Shown: positions 45,256 to 55,116, numbered from the stretch's first letter. The stretch is 64,000 nucleotides of DNA from Croceimicrobium sp965228705 (GCF_965228705.1 NZ_OZ245832.1:2294001-2358000); one strand, 5' to 3'. Program-made: numbers and translations. Notes: generated by a model not told the origin, from the sequence alone.

Positions 45256-45970
45256 AGATGTGAGAACTGAGACCGCTTCGCTGGGAGAGTTGAGACTTGT
45301 ATCTCCTTTCAAAACTTCTTTTATCGTAATGGACTGATTGCCAGTAATACAAGGAGTGAAAGAAGCCCGACAAGCTGAAGGCTTTGGAATAGATGTGAGA
45401 ACTGAGACCGCTTCGCTGGGAGATTTAAGACTTGTATCTCCTTTCAAAACTTCTTTTATAGTAAAGGATTGCGTGCTCGAAATACAAGGAATGAAAGAAG
45501 CCCGATAAGCCGAAGGCTTTGGGGTAGATGTGAGAATTGAGACCGAGGGGCTGGGAGATTTGAGACTTGTATATCCTTTCAAAACTTCATTTATCACAAA
45601 GGACTGCTTGCTCGTAATACAAGGAATGAAAGAAGCCCGACAAGCCGAAGGCTTTGGAATAGATGTGAGAATTGAGACCGCTTCGCTGGGAGAGTTGAGA
45701 CTTGTATCTCCTTTTAAATCTTCATTTATCGTAAAGGACTGATTGCTAGTAACACAAGGAGTGAGAAAAGCCCGTTAAGTCATAGGATTTGGAGAGATGT
45801 GAGAATTGAGACCGCTTCGCTGGGAGAGTTGAGACTTGTATCTCCTTTCAAAACTTCATTTATCGTATAGGACTGCTTGCTAGCAACGCAATGAATGCAG
45901 GAAGCCCAACAAGCCGATGGTTTTGGATAGAAATGAGAATTGAGAACGCTACGCTGGGAGAGTAGAGAAA
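45256..45970. repeat. tandem array of 135-bp repeats, five full copies and one partial
   Basis: Units begin at 45256, 45391, 45526, 45661, 45795 and about 45929, each at AGATGTGAGAAYTGAGAC or a variant, so the period is 135 bp three times and then 134. Each unit contains the hairpin AAGCC-GAA-GGCTT (imperfect in the last) and CTTGTAT with ATACAAG about 45 bp apart. Minus-strand frames encode a repeating 45-residue pattern (EVLKGDTSLNSPSEAV), but unit 4 has an in-frame stop and two units are 134 bp, so coding looks unlikely. The unit resembles no repeat I know and is not a CRISPR. Confidence 0.85.
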
Positions 45971-46000
45971 GCACATTTGCACCAATGATTGGTCTCGAAT

Positions 46001-46606
46001 CTATTCACATGCCTCGACTAATAGATAAAATATTCCATCAGAAGAACCATCACATCTTTCAGGTATAAGCCAGGATTGACAAAGCTTAGATTCCGGGTTA
46101 AAAACACTGATCAGCGTAAAGCTTAAAGACGCCATTTCAAAATGATTGCACTCACAGTCTACAAATTCAAAAAGATCTCCATACTCCTCAATATTAAGAG
46201 CAGCAAACAGCTTTAAGTCATTAACCTTTCTAGAATTCATGCTGGGCTTTGAATAATAGATTACCTCATCCGAGAAACCCAATAAAACACGATATCGCAA
46301 TCCAAAGTGTTGCACTACAAATCTTAGTTCTCTTTTTTCAAATTGATAAGAATAATCCCAGCCTTTTAAGTCCTGTTCCTTTACTCGAATGTTAGGTTCA
46401 TTAGCAATCGGTGAGATATTCCTGTAGATAGATGTCAACTGCTTTTGATAAGCATGACAAGTATCCGAATGCGCCTCCATTTTAGATTGCAAAAAAGCTT
46501 CCGTTGATTCGGCTATGCCTTGATTAATTTCATTTTCGTCCAATTGCGCAAAAGCTGGCCAATGAAATAAAAGTGTTAGAAATAAGGTGAGAATTGATCT
46601 AGCCAT
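46001..46606 (-). CDS. exported protein of unknown function
   Basis: The 201-residue protein has a signal peptide (MARSILTLFLTLLFHWPAFAQ) and an unrecognised mature part with several Cys residues (FVDCECNHFE, CQSW, ERCDG). The ATG at 46606 is preferred to a GTG extension to 46645 because it starts exactly at the signal peptide. It is the first gene after the tandem repeats and the beginning of the AT-rich minus-strand region. Confidence 0.65.
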   Translation of the reverse strand: MARSILTLFLTLLFHWPAFAQLDENEINQGIAESTEAFLQSKMEAHSDTCHAYQKQLTSIYRNISPIANEPNIRVKEQDLKGWDYSYQFEKRELRFVVQHFGLRYRVLLGFSDEVIYYSKPSMNSRKVNDLKLFAALNIEEYGDLFEFVDCECNHFEMASLSFTLISVFNPESKLCQSWLIPERCDGSSDGIFYLLVEACE

Positions 46607-46796
46607 AGATGTAGCTTTAAATATACCCCGAAAATCGTGAACCACTTAAGTAGGTTTTAGATTTAATAATTGAATTATCAAGGATCAAATCAAAATTTTG
46701 ATCCAGTTCTGTTTTGTTTAATTACTGACTCGAATGCAATTCCCTCCCTATTTCAACTAAGGCTCCCTAAGACCTATTTCCGGCTCTTAAAACGAG

Positions 46797-47057
46797 CTAT
46801 GGAAGAACATTTTTAATCAGCATTAGACTGATGCCTAAGCCCAGCAAAATTCCCAATAGCCCAAAGTAGCTGTTCTTTCGATCAAAGTATATGGCGAGTA
46901 TCAATAATACGAAGGCATGGAATAGCGCCGTTCCCGTGGTAAATAGCATTACAAACATATCTCCTCCGGATTCCCTCCAAGCAAGCCCTAAGTAAACCGC
47001 AAAATAAGCAAGTACAATTAGGAGGTTTTGTCCAATATTTTTCCAAATATCCCGCAT
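46797..47057 (-). CDS. small three-helix membrane protein
   Basis: The 86-residue protein has three hydrophobic helices (about 10-28, 32-56 and 63-84) and little else. No family is recognised. It is separated from both neighbours by about 100-190 bp. Confidence 0.6.
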   Translation of the reverse strand: MRDIWKNIGQNLLIVLAYFAVYLGLAWRESGGDMFVMLFTTGTALFHAFVLLILAIYFDRKNSYFGLLGILLGLGISLMLIKNVLP

Positions 47058-47160
47058 AAGTACGCCCCTTGTTCAGGCTGTTTAGCGTTCATCTTTTTAA
47101 TGAGTGTTCTATAAAAGCTTCTTAAAAACTAGTCGCCTGTTTTGCAAATCTTCCAAGTTA

Positions 47161-47829
47161 TTAATTTGGCCAATTCTCCAACACATCTTCCAGGCACCAT
47201 TCTCTTTTAGCTGCTTCAAAATCCAGCTCCCTCCGGTATTGCAATCTTGAGCTCAAGCTTAGTTGACCATGCTGATCACGCACCAGCTCCACTCTCAGAA
47301 TCTCAAGTAAATCCGACTTCCTTAGGTAGAGGTCCACATGCTTATATAATGGCCCTTCTCTTTGCCCAAACTCCGCTTTTAAAGCAAAGTGAAAGCAATC
47401 AAATTCCCTATCCTCTATAATGATTATGGTATCACCAAGATAGTACGAGTACCCAAATTTCCGATCAAGGTCCTGTTCAATTTCATCAATAGACCGGAGG
47501 CTATCCTTAAAACTAAATTGACTATAGCGTATTGTATCTCCTCTATCGCCAATAAACTGAAGTGAAATCCCATCTTGAGTTAAGGAATAACAATAGGGAT
47601 CAAAAATGTAGCAATCCTGTCCTAAATCGCAATAAATTCGAAATTGCCATTCCCCTCGTATCAATGAAAACTGATCTACTGTACCGGAGTAGATTCTGGT
47701 ACCTTTATTCTTTAATAAGGGTTGATTTAGGGTGTAACGATATTTGCAAACCCTGAGCTCAGTTTGCCCATATGCAGTTGCCGAAGAAAAAAGTAGAAAT
47801 CCGTTGATTAAAAGTGTTTTACGCAGCAT
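47161..47829 (-). CDS. exported protein of unknown function
   Basis: The 222-residue protein begins with a signal peptide (MLRKTLLINGFLLFSSATAYGQ). The mature part is rich in aromatic and charged residues with probable beta structure and Cys residues in CDLGQDCYIFDPYC. No domain is recognised. Its N-terminus MLRK is shared with the next upstream gene. Confidence 0.65.
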   Translation of the reverse strand: MLRKTLLINGFLLFSSATAYGQTELRVCKYRYTLNQPLLKNKGTRIYSGTVDQFSLIRGEWQFRIYCDLGQDCYIFDPYCYSLTQDGISLQFIGDRGDTIRYSQFSFKDSLRSIDEIEQDLDRKFGYSYYLGDTIIIIEDREFDCFHFALKAEFGQREGPLYKHVDLYLRKSDLLEILRVELVRDQHGQLSLSSRLQYRRELDFEAAKREWCLEDVLENWPN

Positions 47830-47894
47830 ATTTCATGGCATTTTCGGCATGGATTCCCTCTAATGAGCTCTTTTGCATACCCAGCTATCGAAGC

Positions 47895-48521
47895 TTAATC
47901 GATCTCCACTTGCCGAAGCGCAGATCTTGCCCGAATAAACTTAATCCCCCAATAATAGCTTTGTCCGGCATAAACCAACATTCGATAATGAAAACGACCC
48001 AATGGAATTTCTCCCGCTTGCACACTTTCATAAAAAAGCAATGCAGAGGTACTCATCTTCAGGGCCTCCCTTTTTAAGCCCGAGCCTTGTTCAAAACTCC
48101 AATCGCTTTTTTGAAGCGAGTCCCTTAAACTCTTCATTCGTTGGATTAAGCCTATATTCTCTGTAATAGCAGCCTGTGCCATACTGGTGCTAGTATCTCC
48201 CTTAAACCTTAATGAATGGGGATCCAAGCCTCCGCCGTATTCCCCTGAAATCAACATCATTTCCTCCACTACTTGAACCATCTCTTGCATCAAACTATCA
48301 TAGACATCAGGATTCTTAATCCTTTTATACTCCCTTTGAAAATCGGAGCGAAGATCTCCATAGGTGAAGGATACTAAATGCTGTAAATCGAATACCAGAT
48401 CGCTGTAAAGGTCTGGCTCAGAAACGGCTTGCTCCCTTGTTGGTTTACAGGCGGCAAGAGCCCCAACTAAAAGAAGCCCTAAAAATGGAATCCTGGCGAT
48501 GAATAGAAATTTGCGCAGCAT
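47895..48521 (-). CDS. putative lipoprotein of unknown function
   Basis: The 208-residue protein has a lipoprotein signal with lipobox GALAACKP and a helical mature part (SDLVFDLQHLVSF, MQEMVQVVEEMMLISGEYGG). The helical character and spacing suggest a periplasm-facing lipoprotein; no family is recognised. It lies 65 bp upstream of the 47161-47829 gene on the same strand. Confidence 0.65.
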   Translation of the reverse strand: MLRKFLFIARIPFLGLLLVGALAACKPTREQAVSEPDLYSDLVFDLQHLVSFTYGDLRSDFQREYKRIKNPDVYDSLMQEMVQVVEEMMLISGEYGGGLDPHSLRFKGDTSTSMAQAAITENIGLIQRMKSLRDSLQKSDWSFEQGSGLKREALKMSTSALLFYESVQAGEIPLGRFHYRMLVYAGQSYYWGIKFIRARSALRQVEID

Positions 48522-48607
48522 AGGTCTGGAAGATAAAGAGCTTTTCCGTAAATATATGACAGAGCGGTATTTGTTGTCATTTAAGCCTAGAAGTCTTTAG
48601 CTAAAGC

Positions 48608-49108
48608 CTAATAGTGACTGACAACAAATTTTCGCACCCCACCAGATTCATTTACATAGCAGACTAAGCTGAATACATTCTCATCATATACACCATGGAA
48701 ACGATACCAAGTATTGAATTCAAGATTACCGATTGTAGTATCCGTCCTCTCAAACCTGGTCTTCTCCCATAAAAATCCATTGTATTGATTAAAATAAACT
48801 TTCTTTTTTTTCCAGCTTTCATCCCATGGCTTAATAAAGGCTAGAAAATCAAAATCGGGGTCCACTTCAAAACTATCTACTGGAAAATAACTGGCTTTAA
48901 GGCACTCTGCCATTAATAAATCCTCACCCACCCCTTCCTTTAATCTCAACTTTTGGACACCAAAGGATCTGTTATACTCATTAAACCGGGGATTTATAAA
49001 ATACTCGCTTGTTACAATTATCGGTTCATTGTTTCCCAGATCTAAAACACTACATCCGGCAAAAAGGAAAAGTGCAAAGAACAGCTTAAGTAAAAAACCC
49101 TTATTCAT
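48608..49108 (-). CDS. putative lipoprotein of unknown function
   Basis: The 166-residue product has a lipoprotein signal (FALFLFAGCSV) and an unrecognised mature domain containing EYFINPRFNEYNRSF and several aromatic strands. The product ends in a beta-rich tail. It has no coupled neighbour. Confidence 0.62.
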   Translation of the reverse strand: MNKGFLLKLFFALFLFAGCSVLDLGNNEPIIVTSEYFINPRFNEYNRSFGVQKLRLKEGVGEDLLMAECLKASYFPVDSFEVDPDFDFLAFIKPWDESWKKKKVYFNQYNGFLWEKTRFERTDTTIGNLEFNTWYRFHGVYDENVFSLVCYVNESGGVRKFVVSHY

Positions 49109-49280
49109 ATTGATCGAAGGTAATTGGCTATAAGTCCATTTATAAGCGTCTTCTGCTTTTTACACCTTAAAAAAATTACACGGTGGAGCTAAAACACAGC
49201 AAAGAATTGCAGGTATCCTCACTTTTCTCCTGGACATGAACCTATTGAAATAAATGAATAAACAATATGAGTTACTCAAA

Positions 49281-50222
49281 TCAATTAAAAATGTAATCAA
49301 TATTAGGTCGTTTATGGAGATAGTATCTACCGCTTCGATAAACTACGGAATAACCTATTTCGGAGTATGAATATCCATCCATATCAAAAACACTTAAATT
49401 ATCCTCACCCCAACCCAATAGATTTGACACCAGTTCGACTTGATTCATATCATGGTAATCAAACCTGACAAGATTTGTGACATCCAAACTCTGATCCTTA
49501 ATGAACGACATCATTAAGGATTTCACCAATCCATTCTCCAAATTCATTTCTTCCATAAAAACTATCCAAGATGAGCCAATGGCTAATGAATCTTGGTACG
49601 CCTTTTTCTTTAATAATTCATGGCTAAAATTATAGACTTCTATTCCATTCACATATAAGAGCAACTTCTTGGTATCAATGTACTCTGATCGTGCATGTGA
49701 CCCATAATCTAATCTAATTTCATGATTCCCATCACCAAATTTGATACTACTTTCAGCAGTATCATTTGTGGAGTTCCACTTCTTTACTAATTTCTGATTT
49801 CTGAAGACGAAAAAACTATCTATATCTAAACCAATACGTATATCTAATTCATCTAAATGAATATCCATTACCCATGTCAGATAATTACTTGAATCAAGAG
49901 TTATTAGACTTATCTGACAACTATCTGAAGTAGAAAAGTGCCCAGATACATTTGCTTCACCATAGTCTAAAACAGCAGTACCATGCAACAAGTCTCCTTC
50001 AACTTTGAGCCTTGTTACACTATCAAAAATTTCATTTCCTAATTTTAAATCAACATATTTCCATTCCCCTTCTTCCGTATCTTTTAAATGATCAAAGCAC
50101 CATTCTCGAATATATCCCCTCTCATCTTTTAACCGCGATTGAAATCGACTACTGCTTTGAGCGTTAGAATAAAAAAAGTGAAAACCTATTAGAATTACTA
50201 ACATTACAATTTTCGCATTCAT
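49281..50222 (-). CDS. exported protein of unknown function
   Basis: The 313-residue protein has a signal peptide (about 1-21, ending SNAQ), then a beta-rich region with many Asp, Ser and Tyr residues and no recognised motif. It begins 2 bp after the stop of the 50225-51190 gene, so the two are translationally linked. AT-rich codon use matches the surrounding island. Confidence 0.68.
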   Translation of the reverse strand: MNAKIVMLVILIGFHFFYSNAQSSSRFQSRLKDERGYIREWCFDHLKDTEEGEWKYVDLKLGNEIFDSVTRLKVEGDLLHGTAVLDYGEANVSGHFSTSDSCQISLITLDSSNYLTWVMDIHLDELDIRIGLDIDSFFVFRNQKLVKKWNSTNDTAESSIKFGDGNHEIRLDYGSHARSEYIDTKKLLLYVNGIEVYNFSHELLKKKAYQDSLAIGSSWIVFMEEMNLENGLVKSLMMSFIKDQSLDVTNLVRFDYHDMNQVELVSNLLGWGEDNLSVFDMDGYSYSEIGYSVVYRSGRYYLHKRPNIDYIFN

Positions 50223-50224
50223 TC

Positions 50225-51190
50225 TTAATATTTTGATATTACATCTACTCGCCTTTCAGAAGAATCCACTTCATCTACATCCTCATCGTCCTCTCCAATC
50301 ACCTCGATCTGATTTAAACTCTCATCAGGATCCTTATCTAAACTTCTTTCAATTAAAGTATACCTCCCCACTCCTATGGCCATTTTAGGTATAAAGCCTC
50401 GTTGGCTTTCAAAAAATCTTTCCAATTCGGTTAAACCCAAATCCCCACTAAACATGTCATAATATTTAATAGACTCGATCTCATTATTCACATACCGAAC
50501 TTGATTAGAGATTCCAGCTAAAGGATACTCAGAAGATGGAATATTAAAGTAGTATTCAAAATCTCCTGTAGCTACACTATTGTCCTCAATATCATCAATG
50601 TTTATAACAAAAATAATACTACTAAAACCCTCATATTTAAGCACAAACTTAATCTGATTTATTCCCGGACACGAATGCGCAACAACTACATCACAAATTG
50701 GATAACTCATAACTGTATCTGATATGAAATCCGGCAAATAGATTGAGTCAATTAAGCGCCTCTGATTATATGAATAAATCGATTGACTGGAGATTACAAT
50801 AGAGAAACTAGAATTCAATTTTCCTATTTGATACAATAAATTAAATGAGGTGTCAGTCTTAAGACTATATAAAGTTGATACCACATTACTGTATTTTGCC
50901 TTCATAAGTGACACTTCATAACCCTCATACTCCCCCATCACAAAGCCTTCAAAATCACCCTCATTCAACCTGTATCGAATTAAACTATCCTGAAACTCAC
51001 CGCGGATCATACTAACAGAGTATGCATAGGATCCATCTGCGTAAAACTCTTTTAAATACCCTTCAACTATTCGCTCATAACCCTCTTTTTTCTTAGACAA
51101 CAGTGCAAGTTCATTTTCACTCTGAGCCCGCAGATTGAATCCAATAAAAGAAATATAAATCAAAATAATTCCTCTAAATAAATTATTCAT
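50225..51190 (-). CDS. exported protein of unknown function
   Basis: The 321-residue protein starts at the ATG at 51190, where a signal peptide is clear (IILIYISFIGFNLRAQ). A longer open frame to 51820 exists, but its upstream 210 codons belong to a damaged OmpA-like gene in a different unit. The mature sequence has an acidic C-terminal tail (GEDDEDVDEVDSSERR) and no known domain. It pairs with the next gene, 2 bp away. Confidence 0.7.
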   Translation of the reverse strand: MNNLFRGIILIYISFIGFNLRAQSENELALLSKKKEGYERIVEGYLKEFYADGSYAYSVSMIRGEFQDSLIRYRLNEGDFEGFVMGEYEGYEVSLMKAKYSNVVSTLYSLKTDTSFNLLYQIGKLNSSFSIVISSQSIYSYNQRRLIDSIYLPDFISDTVMSYPICDVVVAHSCPGINQIKFVLKYEGFSSIIFVINIDDIEDNSVATGDFEYYFNIPSSEYPLAGISNQVRYVNNEIESIKYYDMFSGDLGLTELERFFESQRGFIPKMAIGVGRYTLIERSLDKDPDESLNQIEVIGEDDEDVDEVDSSERRVDVISKY

Positions 51191-51230
51191 AAATACTTCT
51201 AATTTCAACTCTTCTTGCTTCACCCTCAGA

Positions 51231-51866
51231 TTACTCACTTTCATCCGCATTTTGAGCTCCTTCGTATTCAACAGATATCTTAGATTCATCGTAATCTGGA
51301 TTAATTTCCCTGATTCTTTCCAATATATAATCCTTTGCATTTGACGCTCTTCGTTTAGAAAGATCCCTATTACCTTCCGAAGTTCCTTAATTTGAAGCAA
51401 AAGCACAACCTTTATTCCTTTACTACGACCCATTGCCGCATCTTCTAGGAGGTATTCCAGTCGTCTTTGCCGGGCCTCCGTGACAGTAGTAACATCAAAC
51501 ATGTCCTTATCAAAACTAGATTTATAATACATGTTTACCGAAGTAAAAGGTGTTTCAGAAAACTCTGTTCCATGACTTATTTTTTGGGAAGTTTCAGCAG
51601 CTACAAGAAATTGTGCATTGGGGTCCTTTACCCTTCGTAAACCTCCAACATTTCTTTGCCACACTCTAGCTATCTCATCTCCAGCCAAGAACTCAAATGT
51701 CTCTCTTGGAGTTTTACCTGAAAATGGATTACCTCGATAAAAGACATCATCCCCTTCTTTTACAATCCTGATAATATGAATGGTTTTTTTTCTTGCCCTC
51801 CTGGTTTTCACAAAAACCAATCAAGGTAAATGATGCCATTGGCACTAAAAACAGAAGAAAGCACAA
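51231..51866 (-). pseudogene. OmpA-like domain protein broken by two frameshifts
   Basis: A signal-peptide-like start (TTG at 51866 or ATG at 51839, encoding FTLIGFCENQEGKKK) runs to an A8 tract at about 51785-51792, then coding continues in another frame with RETFEFLAGDEIARVWQRN. At about 51385-51392 it shifts back to GTSEGNRDLSKRRASNAKDY, an OmpA/peptidoglycan-binding pattern (NxxLSxxRA), ending at TAA 51231. The first and last parts share one frame, so the two shifts compensate. A real pseudogene or sequence errors are both possible. Confidence 0.6.
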
Positions 51867-51947
51867 TTAGGAAAACTGACTATATATTCGCAGTAGATTT
51901 AGCATCTTGGTAAAAATAATTCTCCCAACCTGATTACAGACACTCAC

Positions 51948-52358
51948 ATGAAGAAAAACAATGCCTTAGTTCTCTCTTTTGCCGTCCTATTCACTCTCAT
52001 AATGGCCGCTTCATGCACGAGTCCTAGTCCAGATTGTGAGTGCCTTAAAACGGGACTTTTCCAATCTTTAACAGCAGACAGCTCTTTCATCTACCGCAAT
52101 CATTCTCATGAATTAAACATTAACCAAAGGGGAGATAGTTTGCATCTGGAAATCGAATGGCCATCGAATTGCAATTATGTTCTTCACTTTGTTTCTAGCA
52201 CTGATCCGAAATACCAAAACCAGCAAAATCCTGATTTGAGCCTTCAAGTCGATAAAATTGATTTCCAAGACAGCCTCTACTATTATACCGCTAGCATCAA
52301 CAAGCTTGAGATAAAAGGGAAGGTGCGCATGTTGGAGTTTAATAAAGTAGCTAGGTGA
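51948..52358 (+). CDS. putative lipoprotein of unknown function
   Basis: The 136-residue protein has a lipoprotein signal (FTLIMAASCTS) followed by a Cys pair (PDCECLK) and a short beta-rich domain. It is the only plus-strand native gene in this part of the island. It does not resemble a known family. Confidence 0.65.
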   Translation: MKKNNALVLSFAVLFTLIMAASCTSPSPDCECLKTGLFQSLTADSSFIYRNHSHELNINQRGDSLHLEIEWPSNCNYVLHFVSSTDPKYQNQQNPDLSLQVDKIDFQDSLYYYTASINKLEIKGKVRMLEFNKVAR

Positions 52359-52432
52359 AAAGATAAAATCCAATAAAGGCTGAATATTCAGCCTTTGCAC
52401 AGAGTACCGGCTTCTAGTTTAGAGACCCCAAA

Positions 52433-52867
52433 TCATTCCTCCTTTTGTCTCCGGAGGAGCTGAAGATTATGTATCAATATGTCGGTTTGAGAAATCATTG
52501 ATTTTTTCATTCGACAGGAAACAACCCAGGGAGAGTCACTTTCTTCATTAAAAAAATACTGGTATTCATCGTCATAACTTGAATAGGCTACCCGCGGCTT
52601 CCCGAATAATTCGACAAGATCAGTATAGGTCAAGTCGAAGCTTCCCGAAAGAAAAAAGCCATCGATAATCTTCTTGGTAGAGTTTATTCCGATTACAGTA
52701 AAAAGCGCATTGCCTGATTCATAGTAAACCGTCCCAAAACCATTGCTAGCCTTCATTGAGCCCAGTCTATTTCCTGTTTTCCAGAAACTCAAGCCTCTGT
52801 GTTCCGTTAGGAATTTTAGTAATTGCGGAAGGGTATGAATATCTAAGGATTTCAGCTGATTAATCAT
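52433..52867 (-). CDS. cytosolic protein of unknown function
   Basis: The 144-residue protein has no signal peptide. It has a helical N-terminus (HTLPQLLKFLTEHRGLSFW) and a beta-rich remainder (TDLVELFGKPRVAYSSYDDEYQYFF). Small soluble proteins like this beside an Rhs remnant can be immunity proteins, but no motif supports that here. Confidence 0.55.
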   Translation of the reverse strand: MINQLKSLDIHTLPQLLKFLTEHRGLSFWKTGNRLGSMKASNGFGTVYYESGNALFTVIGINSTKKIIDGFFLSGSFDLTYTDLVELFGKPRVAYSSYDDEYQYFFNEESDSPWVVSCRMKKSMISQTDILIHNLQLLRRQKEE

Positions 52868-53080
52868 GAAGCCAACTTATTAGGAACTAGCTCTCTCGCA
52901 AAGAACCGGATTCTGAATCAGTCCGAATGAAAGCTGCTTGAAATTGATACTGACATTCGGAACACTTTGCTTTTTTTTCTAATGAACAGATATAGTTCTA
53001 CCTTCTTACTGCCTCGCTTTTAAGGCCGATCACCAACACATTCGACCAATGGTTAAAGTAAGAATCTTAGCAACCTAAAT

Positions 53081-53611
53081 TTAATTAAACCGCATTATCG
53101 AACGCTGTGGGTTTCGCAACCAATACTCAACTGGAAAGTCTGCTCCCTTATCTATTTCCGGATACTTTTCCCTATAACCCTCTTCCATAAACTGAAGCTT
53201 CTCATACTTAGTACCCTCAACTCTAATTTCATAAAAAATGGTTGACTCACGAACATTTAAAATTCTCCCTAATACAATGTTCGTCTTTTCTTTTGGAAGG
53301 AAAAGTGGTCTATTATAATCGATTCTAAAATTTTCACAATCCTGCTGGTCATAAACTCCGTGGTATTTCTCTCCAATTATGGTAAAAGCATCCTTGCTTC
53401 CACCATGTTCTTCCACCTCCTTACCATTGCAATTAAATCTAAAATAAACAGATGTACCACTCCGTATCGATCTGAAGTTAGAAATCGTAAAAACTGAATC
53501 TACTGCCGCTCCTTTAAAAGGCTTAGTTCTAAAGGAGATGTATACTAGATACCCCCCAACCAGGAACCCTATAAAACTAATAATTAACCCTTTCTTATCT
53601 TCTAATTTCAT
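53081..53611 (-). CDS. single-pass membrane protein of unknown function
   Basis: The 176-residue protein has one N-terminal helix (about 8-27, IISFIGFLVGGYLVYISF) and a beta-rich external domain with a Cys pair (FNCNGKE, QQDCENF). I do not recognise it. Confidence 0.6.
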   Translation of the reverse strand: MKLEDKKGLIISFIGFLVGGYLVYISFRTKPFKGAAVDSVFTISNFRSIRSGTSVYFRFNCNGKEVEEHGGSKDAFTIIGEKYHGVYDQQDCENFRIDYNRPLFLPKEKTNIVLGRILNVRESTIFYEIRVEGTKYEKLQFMEEGYREKYPEIDKGADFPVEYWLRNPQRSIMRFN

Positions 53612-53677
53612 ATAATATTTTTACCAACCACAATCATCAGATTCCTTGACCGCAATTTACCCGACATATCATCAAGC

Positions 53678-54064
53678 TCACCAATTAAAGATCAAACTAA
53701 AGCAAATAAACACCAGATGAAGCCCTATCAAAAGCTTAGCTACCAATAGATCCCCTTTTAAATCAGAAATAATATCGGAATGCTGTAATAGCCAAGCTCT
53801 CTCTTCTTCACTTAAACTCTTTAATGAGGAGGACTGGAACTTCATTAACCTGCTTTTTCCTTTATGGAGTCCATATTTTTGAATCTCCAGGCCGATTTTT
53901 ATCCTTGTGAAAAACAAAAATAGCCATGGTATAAGAATCAGAGCTAAAAGCACATATTCAATAAGCGTCAATGGCAGTACACCTTTCGAAAACAATACGA
54001 CACAGCCACTAATTGTGACAATACTGTATGCTATCTTAAGCAGGTGCCTACTAAACACTGTCAT
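53678..54064 (-). CDS. three-helix membrane protein of unknown function
   Basis: The 128-residue protein has three hydrophobic helices (about 10-28, 31-53 and 105-126) with a basic, polar cytoplasmic loop of about 50 residues (KSRLMKFQSSSLKSLSEEERAW). No family is recognised. Confidence 0.6.
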   Translation of the reverse strand: MTVFSRHLLKIAYSIVTISGCVVLFSKGVLPLTLIEYVLLALILIPWLFLFFTRIKIGLEIQKYGLHKGKSRLMKFQSSSLKSLSEEERAWLLQHSDIISDLKGDLLVAKLLIGLHLVFICFSLIFNW

Positions 54065-54142
54065 AAATCATCCAAAAATCCAGCTTAAAGAAATTCCTTA
54101 TACATGAAATACATCGCCTATAATTCCTCAAGAAGTTAATGG

Positions 54143-54766
54143 CTATTTACTAATTGTATAGGGATTATAACTTAAAATACTCTCGTAATCCGACATGCTA
54201 AAAGACAAGATCTCACTTTTCAAGCGTTTCCGACTTTCAATACTATAGTAGTTCAGGGTCACATGATAAGTAGAATCATTCTGTTCTTTCAAAGCAGATA
54301 AGGTAGTAAACTCTGACTCAGAGGAATTAAAATAAAAACTATCAGCAATTGTTCTAATGTATAAATCGCTACAAACACCTTTGTTTAAATCAATGAAATA
54401 CAAATTCAAACTTCCTGAAAACCCTAATAAACCCAAATAGAAGTGGCGATCATCCACAAAGTAAAGCACACTAGCTCCAAGCTCATCAGATCCTTTCACT
54501 TCGACAATCGAGCTAGCCGGAATTGAAAAATCCGACAAGGATGCATTCCGAATCTCCAAGACCTTTTTTAGCCTATCACAAGTTTCGCCGATTGACAGCG
54601 CTACAAATTCATCGCCCATAAATTGGCTCAATTGAATGGCTAGATCCCCTTTTTGTATACAGGTTCTCACCGCCTCCCTTTGCTCCGCTGCTGGCCGCCC
54701 CAATTCCACCCATTGCAGAATTGCCAATAAAATAAACATGTTATAAATCAAGACTTTTAGCATCAC
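54143..54766 (-). CDS. exported protein of unknown function
   Basis: The 207-residue protein begins with a short hydrophobic segment (VLIYNMFILLAILQW) and a beta-rich domain with two Cys residues. Its start lies 27 bp from the left end of the IS3 element. Before insertion it would have been about 20 bp downstream of the stop of the 56000-56524 gene, probably as one operon. Confidence 0.6.
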   Translation of the reverse strand: MMLKVLIYNMFILLAILQWVELGRPAAEQREAVRTCIQKGDLAIQLSQFMGDEFVALSIGETCDRLKKVLEIRNASLSDFSIPASSIVEVKGSDELGASVLYFVDDRHFYLGLLGFSGSLNLYFIDLNKGVCSDLYIRTIADSFYFNSSESEFTTLSALKEQNDSTYHVTLNYYSIESRKRLKSEILSFSMSDYESILSYNPYTISK

Positions 54767-54849
54767 AATTAACCCTTTCTAAGCTCTCACACTGAAGCCC
54801 TCCCCTAAAATTCGGACTGGTTAAAACTATTTAAATTTAACCAGTAATT

Positions 54850-55116
54850 ATGAAGAAGTCGAGATTTACCGATAGCCAGATTGTTAATGCGATTAAACAG
54901 CATGAGTCAGGCCGAAAGACCGACGAGATTTGCCGGGAGTATGGCATATCTAAGGGCACCTTTTATCAATGGCGCAAGAAGTATGCAGGGATGGACTCCT
55001 TGCAACTTAAACGCTTGAAAGAGCTGGAGGAGGAAAATCGCAAGCTTAAACAGATGTTCGCTGATGTGAGCTTGGATAACAAAATGCTCAAGGATGTGCT
55101 CTCAAAAAAGTGGTAG
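54850..55116 (+). CDS. IS3-family transposase OrfA
   Basis: The 88-residue protein has an N-terminal helix-turn-helix (RFTDSQIVNAIKQHESG to GISKGTFYQWRKKY) and a Leu-rich coiled coil (LKRLKELEEENRKLKQM), the normal OrfA layout for DNA binding and dimerisation. Its end contains A6G (CTC TCA AAA AAG TGG TAG), a slippery sequence for -1 frameshifting into OrfB. Confidence 0.93.
   Translation: MKKSRFTDSQIVNAIKQHESGRKTDEICREYGISKGTFYQWRKKYAGMDSLQLKRLKELEEENRKLKQMFADVSLDNKMLKDVLSKKW

Noticed and set aside
45256..45970. CRISPR array
   Set aside because: Units are 135 bp and similar along their whole length; there are no short repeats with unique spacers and no cas genes.
45241..45974. Minus- and plus-strand frames within the 135-bp repeats as genes
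   Set aside because: They follow the repeat period, are broken by a stop in unit 4 and by 134-bp units, and have no start or leader consistent with a gene.
51191..51820. N-terminal 210 residues of a 531-residue protein joined to the 50225 gene
   Set aside because: The reading frame changes identity: the later part has its own signal peptide and the earlier part aligns with an OmpA-like gene in mixed frames.
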